DNA of 5,719 bases from Chloroflexota bacterium (GCA_021823555.1 JAKANW010000234.1:1-5719); one strand, 5' to 3'. Positions 1 through 5,719 are shown, numbered from the stretch's first letter. A program made the numbers and translations. Notes: a model not told the origin generated them from the sequence alone.

Positions 1-284
1 GGCACAATCGCTTGATCGAGCGCGGCCATGGTATCGGAAGAAATCGAATCTGTGGAGGGACGCGACAAGGTCGGCTGCGGCGCGGGCGTGGCAGGTTCAA
101 GGGTCACGGCCGGGAAAGGATTGAGATTGGGGATTTGGGTGGAAATCGTTTGCGTTACACGTTCATAGACCAGCACACCGCCTGCGGCCACGATCAAAGC
201 GCAGGCGCAGAGCACGCCCACCGTCAAAGCAATGCCAACCAGAATCGCTTTCGTTCGAGATGGAGTTCCAGATTGGGGTTCCAT
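1..284 (-). CDS. N-terminal part of a membrane-anchored or secreted protein (partial)
   Basis: The frame is open for 94 codons from ATG at 284-282 and runs off the left edge without a stop. The start is supported by AAGGAG at 290-295, five bases upstream. The product begins with a short polar segment with two basic residues (MEPQSGTPSRTK). A hydrophobic helix follows at about residues 13-40, with Cys26 and Cys28 inside it. After it comes a Pro/Thr/Ser-rich stretch at about residues 50-83 (NPFPAVTLEPATPAPQP), as in a linker outside the membrane. This is the look of an uncleaved signal anchor or a long signal peptide with the rest exported. LCAC around Cys28 is only a poor lipobox, because the hydrophobic run continues past it. 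The final visible residues (DTMAALDQAIV) faintly recall the start of pro-regions in secreted Chloroflexota metallopeptidases, but this is too weak for a functional call. The gene follows the nucleotidase gene on the same strand after 270 bp that include a likely terminator, so it is probably transcribed separately. Confidence 0.75.
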   Translation of the reverse strand, partial: MEPQSGTPSRTKAILVGIALTVGVLCACALIVAAGGVLVYERVTQTISTQIPNLNPFPAVTLEPATPAPQPTLSRPSTDSISSDTMAALDQAIV

Positions 285-289
285 GATTA

Positions 290-295
290 CTCCTT
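290..295 (-). promoter_or_regulatory. Ribosome binding site of the left-edge gene
   Basis: AAGGAG on the minus strand lies five bases before the ATG at 284-282. It is close to the consensus Shine-Dalgarno sequence and fixes this start. Confidence 0.7.
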
Positions 296-348
296 GGGTT
301 TCAAAGTCGCCCCATGATACTGCACTTGGCTAAATCAAGGATTAGGAA

Positions 349-373
349 ATCGAACAGACAGTCGTTGTTCGAT
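349..373. promoter_or_regulatory. Palindrome ATCGAACA-N9-TGTTCGAT, possible operator
   Basis: The two 8-bp arms at 349-356 and 366-373 are perfect reverse complements separated by nine bases. The palindrome lies 65 bp upstream of the left-edge start codon, where an operator would be expected. The CGAAC/GTTCG half-sites resemble those of Gram-positive LexA boxes, but the spacing is 11 bases between those pentamers instead of four, so it is not a standard SOS box. It could equally be a hairpin in RNA, since it starts two bases from the terminator-like element at 376-415. The function is inferred. Confidence 0.4.
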
Positions 374-374
374 C

Positions 375-415
375 AAAAAAGTTGCGTCCCAGGATGAACT
401 GATGCGCAACTTTTT
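375..415 (-). terminator. Likely intrinsic terminator downstream of the nucleotidase gene
   Basis: The arms AAAAAGTTGCG (376-386) and CGCAACTTTTT (405-415) pair perfectly over 11 bp around an 18-base loop. Read on the minus strand, the stem runs into six T residues (375-380), partly inside the stem, which is the form of a Rho-independent terminator. It lies about 140 bp after the nucleotidase stop and before the left-edge gene, so it should end the nucleotidase transcript. The GC part of the stem is short and the loop long, so its strength is uncertain. The symmetric A/T tracts would also allow some plus-strand activity. Confidence 0.5.
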
Positions 416-434
416 CATTCGCAGACGAGACGGC

Positions 435-466
435 GACGAGGGCGGATTCCTAAATCTGCCCTCGTC
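435..466. repeat. 14-bp stem, 4-base loop inverted repeat
   Basis: The arms at 435-448 and 453-466 pair over 14 positions with a single G-T wobble, around the loop CCTA. The outer nine base pairs (GACGAGGGC/GCCCTCGTC) are GC-rich and perfect. No T tract follows on either strand, so it is not a classical terminator by itself. It could be a dispersed palindromic element or an RNA-stabilising 3' structure. The flanking GACGAGACGGCGACGAGG is a run of near-repeated GACGA/GGCGA units. Confidence 0.6.
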
Positions 467-489
467 CCGACTTAAAATGTACGCATTTT

Positions 490-541
490 TTAGCCCTCAT
501 CCCTGTCCCCTCTCTCGATGGGAGAGGGGACAGGGTAAGGA
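490..541. repeat. REP-like palindromic element after the nucleotidase stop
   Basis: The arms at 501-514 (CCCTGTCCCCTCTC) and 522-535 are perfect reverse complements over 14 bp. Two further pairs (T515-G521 wobble, C516-G520) close a three-base loop. Imperfect pairing extends outward (CCCTCAT on the left against AAGGATG on the right). The CCCTCATCCC...CCCTCTC...GGGAGAGGGG pattern resembles dispersed hairpins common in intergenic DNA of many bacteria, often just after stop codons. Here it begins about 14-20 bases after the nucleotidase stop. No T tract follows on either strand. That it is repeated elsewhere in the genome is inferred from the pattern; only one copy is visible. Confidence 0.6.
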
Positions 542-554
542 TGCGCGGCATCCG

Positions 555-3500
555 TTACTTGAGATGGGCAATCAACCACTGTGCATCGTTGATTAACAGA
601 GTGGCAGCGCTGGATGTGATGCCCTTCCCGCTTTGCGCCTTCACCTGGCTGATGAAAGCGTTTAGCAGGTTGATGACGGCAGTATGATTCTTATTCTTCG
701 CCGCGGCCTGGAGCTTGTCCATCAGACCTTTGTAAACATCTGCCTTGATCTGACCATCTTTGTAGAGGCTCGTCACAGCAGACATCATGCTTTGGATCGA
801 CGTTTCCACTGTGAAGGTGACCGAGGCGTTGGCTTCGTTGTATGCCTTGTCCATGGCGGTGATGTTCAGTGTATGCGTGCTGCCCGCCGCGAGCAGGTAC
901 AGGTTGATCGTCTGTCCATTCGCGACTTCGTTGCCATCCAACGCGGCGTCCACCCACTTGACTCCCGCGATGTCATCCGTGACGGTGAAGTTGAGGGTCA
1001 ACTTCCCGGCGTTCTGATAGACCTTTGCCTCGGGGGCAACAATGTTGATAACTGGCGGCATCGTATCGGTGATGAAGTTAAGGCGGCCCTCAATGGCGGG
1101 CGAGACCATGCCCTGAGCAGTGATGTAATTAATCACCGCGTCGCGCACGTAGTACTGTGTGTCATTCTCGATCTGGCTCAACGGCCAGAGGGTGACGCCG
1201 CCATCATTGAAGTTGCAGGAACCGGCGGCTAGATAGTTGACCGTGGAGACTTTGTAATAGGTGCCGGCATCGGTGAAGTCAATTGCATGTCCATCAACTT
1301 CCAGCGAGACAACGTACTGTTTCGTTGGGTCGTACGCCGCAGGATACAAATCATTGTAAGTGATCTTGCCAATCGAGTTAACGTCAATCATGCAGGTGGT
1401 GTAGTAGGAGTAACCGCCGTAGCCGGGAACATATTTGTAGTAATAGTAGTTGCGATAGGCGCGTTCCAACACTGCCTTGAGCTGCGGGCCGTTCATTCTC
1501 ATGACCACCAGTGAATTCTCATAAGGCATGAGCGTGAACATGTCCGAGACTTTCAGCGTAAACGGATACGGTCCTGCGGTAGCCACGGCTTTATTCGTCA
1601 TGGCGCCAGAGAGATGGAAGTCCACGTCAATGCCGTGCTTTTCCAACTCATACACAGCCGCGTCAGCTTGGAGGTTGGCGCCATTGGTCTCTTGGGTGAA
1701 GGCCTGGAGTGTGTCAATCGGAACAGTGGTTTGGCCGACGATCTGATTATTGTAGAAATTTAGCTGTGTCACATACGGATCGACGATGGCCTTGGTATCG
1801 GCATCTTCCGGTGTAGCCGTAGGCGAATTGACGATGGCAATGTACTGCCCCGTGCGACTGACCACTTCGTATCCACCGCCAGCCTTGGCGCGCACGCCGA
1901 TGATCACTTCGCCCAGATAATTGTTATAGCGATAGGCCTGGGTAATAAGCACAGGCGTATTATTCGGCCCGCCAACGATGGTCGGCAGGAATTTGTAAGC
2001 GCCAAAACCGGTGACCGGGCTGGTGTGACTGTGGCTGCCAATAATGGCGTCTAAACCGCTGACAGCCATTGCCATATTAGTGTCAACATTCTTGTCCACT
2101 TCCACACTCTTTGGATCTTCGGTAAAGCCAATGTGGGTCAGAGCAAGGACAACATCGTTTCCAGCGCGCAGGTTATCCGCTTGTGTCTGGGCAGTCACGA
2201 TCGGGTCGCTGAAAGTTAGGCCGACAATATTGCTAGGCAGCTCGTAATTCGGAACACGATGGTTAGTAATGCCAACAATGGCAACCTTGATCCCATCAAC
2301 CGTCTTGAGGAAATACGGCTGGACGCCTTCTGCACCAGGCCCCACTTGAGACAAGCCATAACTGCCATCGTCGGCAACGTTGGCGCCCAAGAGATGGAAG
2401 TTAGCCTGTTTGAAGATGGCGGTGAAGATATCTTTGCCAAAGTTGAACTCATGATTGCCAAGGGTCATTGCATCATAGCCCAACGAGTTCATGACTGCCA
2501 TCATTGGGTGGGTTTGCAGCGCCAGCGGCAGCGGCGTCAGATCACTGGCATACCCCAGCGGGGCAGACTTGAAGTAGTACATCATTGAGTCGCCCTGGAT
2601 TTGGTCACCGGCGTTAAGCAGGATGGTGCGGCTTGGGTTGTGCAGTTTCTCCTGTTTGATCACGCTGGCTAACTGGGTATAGCCGACATACGTGCCTTTT
2701 GCCAGGTTGCCATGTGAGTCATTATTATGGAGGATGGTGATCGGGATGATGGAACCGCTACCCATGACATCTGTGCCGTCGCGGATGATACGATCATCAA
2801 GCGTCCCATCATTGTTGGGTCCCATATAGGCATGAGCCGCGTCGCCATAAGTGGCCGTGACATAGGCATCGACGGCGTTGAGCATATCACCCCAGTAGGT
2901 GATGTTGGTCATGTACTTGAAGCCGTTGTAACCATCGCCGCCTGCCGGAGCCAGGAATTCGTTCGTGCCGACCTTGTAGGTTTTGGTCATGTCGAGCGGT
3001 TCCCATGTGTGAGTACCCTTGTTGTAGACCGTGACATCGAATGTGCCCCAGGCGAAGGGCTGTGGGCCAGGATTGGCATCCTTGTAAGCGTAATACTTGA
3101 ACTTGAGCCCAGACGGTTGAATGACGCCATTGCTCACCTGCGGCGCATGATCGAGCATCATTTGGATCTGTGCTCCAGTCATGTCGCCGACAATTGTGGC
3201 ATTGCCAAACGGCAGGATGGTGAACATGTTGCCATAGTTCAACAAGGCAGGATCATGCAGGCCAAGCGTGCATCCGCTCGTGGTCCAGGCTGTTCCGCTC
3301 CAGCACCAATCTGTGCGGATGCCGCCGGCATTGTTGAAGAAAATGTCGATGTCGTTTGCTGGTTCGCCATCGGTATTCAGGTAGTTGTAGATAGCATCAT
3401 CGACAAAGTTGCCCATCATGTTGTCCAGCGTTCCGCCATTGCGCGGCAGATCCACGGCGGAATAGCCAATGGGCTGATTGACGATAGCCAGGTAGGCAGG

Positions 3501-4613
3501 GTCGCTGGCGAAACCAGTGATCAGAGTATTAATAGCAGTATCTTGGGTCGCATCCAGAAAATCGCTCATAACCCCATTTTCGTACATCTTCCAGCCGAAA
3601 GGAGTGGTAGCTGGGGCAGTCGGAATCTTCCAAGAATAGACCTTCCAGTTCACGGATACATCGCCGGTGGGCGTGACGGTGACATCCGCCTCGCCAACGT
3701 TGCGCCCATTGTAATAGGCCTGTACCACTTTGGTTGAGCCAACGGTCGTGGCTGTGGTCAGGTTGGTGTGGCTGTGGCCGCCGAGGATCAGGTTGACCGG
3801 TTTGCCAGCCGCGTTCAACTTGGTAGCGAGAGTCTGGTCGCCATATACCGGAATGCCGTAGCCATAGCCGCCATCAAGATAGCCCAGATGACTCAGCACC
3901 ACGATGACATCCGCACCGTCAGACTTCATCTGGTCGTAATAATGCAGGATAGATGTGGCAGGATCCTTAAAGCACAAGCCTGCCGTGGCAGTGGCAATCG
4001 TGATCGTTGGTGTTTCTGTGGTAGTCACGCCAATGAAGGCCACTTTGACAATATTGGGCGCCGCGCCGACTTCCAAGATTTGATACGGTGCATCTGCGAA
4101 ATCCGGTTTCTCCCAACCGGCAGTGCCGCAGTTCCCCGTATCATTTTTTACGATATTGGCGGTCACATACGGGAAAGCGGCCTGCAATGTGCGGGCTGCA
4201 AGATTGTCCTGTCCCCAGTCGAATTCGTGATTGCCAAAGGTTGCAACTTGGTAGCTCAGCGCATTGTAGGTTGCGATGGTCGGAAAGCCTTTCCCAGTGG
4301 GTGTACCATCACCCAGGTTCGAAAGCAAGCTTCCTTGCATTTCATCACCGACATCTACTAGCAGGACATTCGCAGTCCCCTTGGCGGTGCGCACGGTGTT
4401 GATTACATTAGCGACACGCGCCATGCCAGGGTTGCTGGCCTTCATAGGGTCGGCATTGGAGGCTTCCAACTGTCCGTGGAAGTCATTGGTATGAAGAATT
4501 GCGAAGGTTACCGAGGTGGCTGGTGCGGCAGAGCCGGTCACCGTGAAGGTAGAAAGAATAAGCGCGAGCGTAACGAAGATCGCCACCACTCGCGAAGTGG
4601 TTGTTATTTTCAT
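555..4613 (-). CDS. Secreted two-module 5'-nucleotidase/phosphoesterase with Ig-like and FIMAH-like C-terminus
   Basis: This is a 1352-residue exported hydrolase of the UshA/CpdB/YfkN superfamily, expected to dephosphorylate nucleotides outside the membrane using two metal ions. A signal peptide covers about residues 1-30 (hydrophobic 9-28, likely cut near GSAAPA). Module 1 has a metallophosphatase domain at 36-330 with Asp44/His46, Asp90, GNHEFD at 127-132, His242 and GHSH at 279-282. Its C-terminal nucleotidase domain (about 380-600) keeps Arg391, GGIR (430-433), LPFGN (467-471) and GGDGY (558-562). Module 2 has the metal ligands Asp632/His634, Asp670, Asn720/His721, His827 and HSH (861-863), but GNHEFN instead of GNHEFD. 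Its C-terminal domain (about 957-1180) has lost the arginine and GGDGY motifs. An Ig-like domain (1185-1270) and a helical FIMAH-like domain (1271-1352) follow. Six cysteines lie in three close pairs. Typical single-module relatives have about 550-650 residues, so this is a tandem fusion like B. subtilis YfkN. No sortase motif or C-terminal anchor is seen. Module 1 probably gives 5'-nucleotidase activity; module 2's substrate is uncertain. Confidence 0.93.
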   Translation of the reverse strand: MKITTTSRVVAIFVTLALILSTFTVTGSAAPATSVTFAILHTNDFHGQLEASNADPMKASNPGMARVANVINTVRTAKGTANVLLVDVGDEMQGSLLSNLGDGTPTGKGFPTIATYNALSYQVATFGNHEFDWGQDNLAARTLQAAFPYVTANIVKNDTGNCGTAGWEKPDFADAPYQILEVGAAPNIVKVAFIGVTTTETPTITIATATAGLCFKDPATSILHYYDQMKSDGADVIVVLSHLGYLDGGYGYGIPVYGDQTLATKLNAAGKPVNLILGGHSHTNLTTATTVGSTKVVQAYYNGRNVGEADVTVTPTGDVSVNWKVYSWKIPTAPATTPFGWKMYENGVMSDFLDATQDTAINTLITGFASDPAYLAIVNQPIGYSAVDLPRNGGTLDNMMGNFVDDAIYNYLNTDGEPANDIDIFFNNAGGIRTDWCWSGTAWTTSGCTLGLHDPALLNYGNMFTILPFGNATIVGDMTGAQIQMMLDHAPQVSNGVIQPSGLKFKYYAYKDANPGPQPFAWGTFDVTVYNKGTHTWEPLDMTKTYKVGTNEFLAPAGGDGYNGFKYMTNITYWGDMLNAVDAYVTATYGDAAHAYMGPNNDGTLDDRIIRDGTDVMGSGSIIPITILHNNDSHGNLAKGTYVGYTQLASVIKQEKLHNPSRTILLNAGDQIQGDSMMYYFKSAPLGYASDLTPLPLALQTHPMMAVMNSLGYDAMTLGNHEFNFGKDIFTAIFKQANFHLLGANVADDGSYGLSQVGPGAEGVQPYFLKTVDGIKVAIVGITNHRVPNYELPSNIVGLTFSDPIVTAQTQADNLRAGNDVVLALTHIGFTEDPKSVEVDKNVDTNMAMAVSGLDAIIGSHSHTSPVTGFGAYKFLPTIVGGPNNTPVLITQAYRYNNYLGEVIIGVRAKAGGGYEVVSRTGQYIAIVNSPTATPEDADTKAIVDPYVTQLNFYNNQIVGQTTVPIDTLQAFTQETNGANLQADAAVYELEKHGIDVDFHLSGAMTNKAVATAGPYPFTLKVSDMFTLMPYENSLVVMRMNGPQLKAVLERAYRNYYYYKYVPGYGGYSYYTTCMIDVNSIGKITYNDLYPAAYDPTKQYVVSLEVDGHAIDFTDAGTYYKVSTVNYLAAGSCNFNDGGVTLWPLSQIENDTQYYVRDAVINYITAQGMVSPAIEGRLNFITDTMPPVINIVAPEAKVYQNAGKLTLNFTVTDDIAGVKWVDAALDGNEVANGQTINLYLLAAGSTHTLNITAMDKAYNEANASVTFTVETSIQSMMSAVTSLYKDGQIKADVYKGLMDKLQAAAKNKNHTAVINLLNAFISQVKAQSGKGITSSAATLLINDAQWLIAHLK

Positions 4614-4617
4614 TTGA

Positions 4618-4624
4618 CCCCTCC
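4618..4624 (-). promoter_or_regulatory. Ribosome binding site fixing the nucleotidase start
   Basis: GGAGGGG on the minus strand lies four bases before the ATG at 4613-4611 (six from the GGAGG core). It agrees with the signal peptide beginning at this methionine (MKITTTSRVV), so the start is well supported. Confidence 0.75.
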
Positions 4625-4672
4625 AGGTCGATTTGTATTGAGCTTATATGGAACGAAGCAGGAGGTTTCCTG

Positions 4673-4702
4673 CGTATAAATGGATGGTCAATCCAAAGTC
4701 AA
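4673..4702 (-). promoter_or_regulatory. Candidate proximal sigma-70 promoter for the nucleotidase gene
   Basis: On the minus strand TTGACT (4697-4702, five of six matches to the -35 consensus) is followed after 18 bases by TATACG (4673-4678, four of six to the -10). Transcription would start near 4666 and give a leader of about 50 bases. The spacing is acceptable and the position typical, but the -10 is mediocre. Confidence 0.4.
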
Positions 4703-4806
4703 ACCCGTCCCCCTTTCTGGCGCAAACGAAACATGTCCCTCAAAGCCATGTACGTTCCTCCGCAACAATGCGTAGAAAACGACCGACCTTACAAAAACGC
4801 AAACTC

Positions 4807-4834
4807 ATTATACAACGATTTGCACGCTTTTCAT
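4807..4834 (-). promoter_or_regulatory. Candidate distal sigma-70 promoter for the nucleotidase gene
   Basis: On the minus strand a perfect TATAAT -10 (4807-4812) lies 16 bases after ATGAAA (4829-4834), a four-of-six -35. It sits about 20 bp past the clpC terminator tract, as expected for the first promoter of the next unit. It would give a leader of about 185 bases that contains the hairpin at 4658-4673. The -10 is better than in the proximal candidate and the -35 is weaker. Confidence 0.4.
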
Positions 4835-4855
4835 TAAATTGTGCAGTGGGGGATG

Positions 4856-4902
4856 AAAAAAAAGAGGCCGAGATGGAACTGCTGTCCATCTCGGCCTCTT
4901 TT
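4856..4902 (-). terminator. Intrinsic terminator of clpC
   Basis: The arms at 4860-4877 and 4885-4902 pair perfectly over 18 bp, with a GAGGCCGAGATGGA core, around a seven-base loop (4878-4884). Read on the minus strand, the stem passes into eight T residues (4856-4863). It begins 11 bases after the clpC stop at 4914. This is a textbook strong Rho-independent terminator. The T run on the other side is only four bases, so it mainly serves the minus strand. Confidence 0.93.
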
Positions 4903-4913
4903 ACTTGCTCGTG

Positions 4914-5719
4914 TTACGCGTCGGCGCGTTGACGTGCCCGTTTGCGAGGCGCAACCGCCTCCCCTGCGGTGAATGTGAGCACGTTCTTCTTCTCGTCCAC
5001 ATCCACCATCACAGTTGCACCGCCGGGGAACTCGCCGCCGAGCAATTTCATCGAAAGCGGACTCTCGACATATTTTTGCAGGGCGCGGCGCAACGGACGT
5101 GCGCCAAAAGCAGGATCGTAGCCTTCCTTCGCCAGCCAGCCGCGCGCTGCTTCCGAAAGCTGAACGGTAATGTTATGCTCGCTCAATCGCTCTTGGATCT
5201 CCTTCAATTGCAGATCCACGATCCTCTCCATGTCTTCCACCGAAAGCGGCGAGAACATGATGATATCGTCGATGCGGTTAAGGAATTCGGGTCGGAACGC
5301 GCCCTTGAGCGCCTTCTCAATCTTATCCTTGGACTCACGTTCCTCGTTGGTTTCGGTCTTGCTCACGAACCCAAGCGTTCCACCTTTGCGCACGTATTCC
5401 GTGCCCAGGTTGGAGGTCATGATGATGACTGTATTGCGGAAGTCCACTACATTGCCCTGACCATCGGTCATGCGGCCATCGTCCAGGATTTGCAGGAGAG
5501 CATTCCAAACTTCAGGATGAGCCTTCTCAATCTCATCGAAGAGCAGCACACGATACGGGCGACGGCGGACCGCTTCGGTCAATTGCCCACCTTCCTCGTA
5601 ACCAATATATCCCGGAGGCGCCCCAAACAGGCGCGAGACAGTGTGCTGTTCACGGTACTCCGACATGTCGATGCGCACCAGCGCGTCCTCGTCATCGAAC
5701 ATGAACCAGGCCAGGGCTT
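4914..5719 (-). CDS. clpC: ClpC-type Clp/Hsp100 AAA+ ATPase, C-terminal part (partial)
   Basis: This is the last 267 codons of a Clp unfoldase, a hexameric ATP-driven ring that unfolds proteins and, in ClpC, feeds them to the ClpP peptidase in the cytoplasm. The frame continues to the right edge (ALAWF precedes the first internal Met at 5702-5700), so the real start and both Walker A motifs are outside the window. Visible parts of the second AAA+ domain, numbered from that Met, are the pore loop GYIGYEEGG (31-39), Walker B LLFDEIE (53-59), sensor 1 in MTSN (95-98), the arginine finger in FLNRID (140-145) and sensor 2 in GARPLRR (200-206). LGF at 5367-5375 sits where ClpC has its ClpP-binding loop. 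ClpB disaggregases lack such a loop, so ClpC is favoured even though DGRMTDGQG is also ClpB-like. The protein ends in a basic tail ([12 protein letters not shown]). A strong terminator follows, so the gene ends its transcription unit. Confidence is very high for the Clp family and moderate for ClpC over ClpB. Confidence 0.95.
   Translation of the reverse strand, partial: ALAWFMFDDEDALVRIDMSEYREQHTVSRLFGAPPGYIGYEEGGQLTEAVRRRPYRVLLFDEIEKAHPEVWNALLQILDDGRMTDGQGNVVDFRNTVIIMTSNLGTEYVRKGGTLGFVSKTETNEERESKDKIEKALKGAFRPEFLNRIDDIIMFSPLSVEDMERIVDLQLKEIQERLSEHNITVQLSEAARGWLAKEGYDPAFGARPLRRALQKYVESPLSMKLLGGEFPGGATVMVDVDEKKNVLTFTAGEAVAPRKRARQRADA

Larger units (their letters stand above)
285..554. other. 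Intergenic region packed with inverted repeats
   Basis: This 270-bp gap between the nucleotidase stop and the next start holds no convincing gene. It carries five inverted repeats in a row (349-373, 376-415, 435-466, 474-489, 501-535), listed separately where they merit it. The weakest is AAAATG-TACG-CATTTT at 474-489, a 6-bp stem followed by T residues on the plus strand. A 64-codon plus-strand frame (402-596) crosses these hairpins and the end of the nucleotidase gene and shows no coding character. I found no good sigma-70 promoter for the left-edge gene. TATCAT at 314-319 (minus) is a possible -10, but TTGATT at 333-338 sits only 13 bases from it. Confidence 0.7.
4614..4855. other. Leader and promoter region of the nucleotidase gene
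   Basis: About 240 bp between the clpC terminator and the nucleotidase start contain no convincing gene. Two overlapping plus-strand frames (4601-4837 and 4648-4932) give compositionally random proteins, and the second reads through the terminator. On the minus strand there are two promoter candidates. A small hairpin, GCAGGA-GGTT-TCCTGC, lies at 4658-4673. A short inverted repeat, TGCAC-N15-GTGCA (4821-4845), overlaps the -35 of the upstream candidate. I recognise no riboswitch or PHO-type box. Confidence 0.6.

Noticed and set aside
195..210. Lipobox (LCAC) in the left-edge protein
   Set aside because: The hydrophobic stretch continues for about ten residues after the cysteine and the -2 residue is Cys, unlike true lipoprotein signals. 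A transmembrane anchor is more likely.
349..373. LexA/SOS box
   Set aside because: The half-sites resemble CGAAC/GTTCG but are separated by 11 bases instead of four, so the known Gram-positive motif is not matched.
349..535. CRISPR array
   Set aside because: The inverted repeats differ from one another in sequence. No direct repeats with regular spacers are present.
402..596. 64-codon plus-strand frame in the hairpin cluster
   Set aside because: It runs through three inverted repeats and into the end of the nucleotidase gene, has no ribosome binding site, and its product mirrors the repeats.
2727..3737. 336-codon plus-strand open frame, with others at 684-1232, 3768-4361 and 2259-2588
   Set aside because: They lie antisense to the well-supported nucleotidase gene. 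Their translations show no recognisable domain and they mirror its codon pattern, so they are shadows.
4821..4845. TGCAC-N15-GTGCA as an operator of the nucleotidase gene
   Set aside because: The arms are only five bases and the spacing is wide, which is expected by chance. It is noted only because it overlaps the -35 of the distal promoter candidate.
4648..4932. 94-codon plus-strand frame in the gap before clpC
   Set aside because: It crosses the whole clpC terminator and the clpC stop, has low-complexity basic composition, and overlaps the promoter region of the opposite strand.

Overview
The window carries three genes, all on the minus strand, so the order of transcription runs from high to low coordinates. 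First is the 3' end of a Clp/Hsp100 AAA+ unfoldase gene, best read as clpC (4914 to the right edge). Next is a complete 1352-residue gene for a secreted protein with two 5'-nucleotidase modules (555-4613). Last is the 5' end of a gene for a membrane-anchored or secreted protein running off the left edge (1-284). The long plus-strand reading frames inside the two large genes are antisense shadows.

The sequence has moderate GC. The C-terminal tail of the big protein resembles the FIMAH domain, and a Pro/Thr-rich stretch follows the N-terminal anchor of the left-edge gene. Together with the dispersed-looking hairpin after the nucleotidase gene, this suggests an environmental bacterium such as a Chloroflexota/Anaerolineae member. 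That assignment is inference from general familiarity, not a search result.

Layout, right to left. The clpC end is followed by a textbook intrinsic terminator (18-bp perfect stem, eight-T tract). The roughly 240 bp after it hold the leader and two candidate promoters for the nucleotidase gene, and a small leader hairpin. The nucleotidase has a signal peptide, module 1 (metallophosphatase plus C-terminal nucleotidase domain), module 2 (same architecture, diverged), an Ig-like domain and a C-terminal helical FIMAH-like domain. Between its stop and the next gene, five inverted repeats lie within about 190 bp. They include a REP-like hairpin just after the stop, a likely minus-strand terminator, and an 8-8 palindrome that could be an operator for the left-edge gene.

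The three genes look like separate transcription units, not a pathway: the terminator after clpC is strong and each gap is 270-300 bp. The nucleotidase would act outside the membrane, removing phosphate from nucleotides so that nucleoside and phosphate can be taken up. ClpC works in cytoplasmic protein quality control. I see no evidence of a wholly new multi-gene system. The most interesting points are the asymmetry of the two nucleotidase modules and the dense intergenic hairpin cluster.
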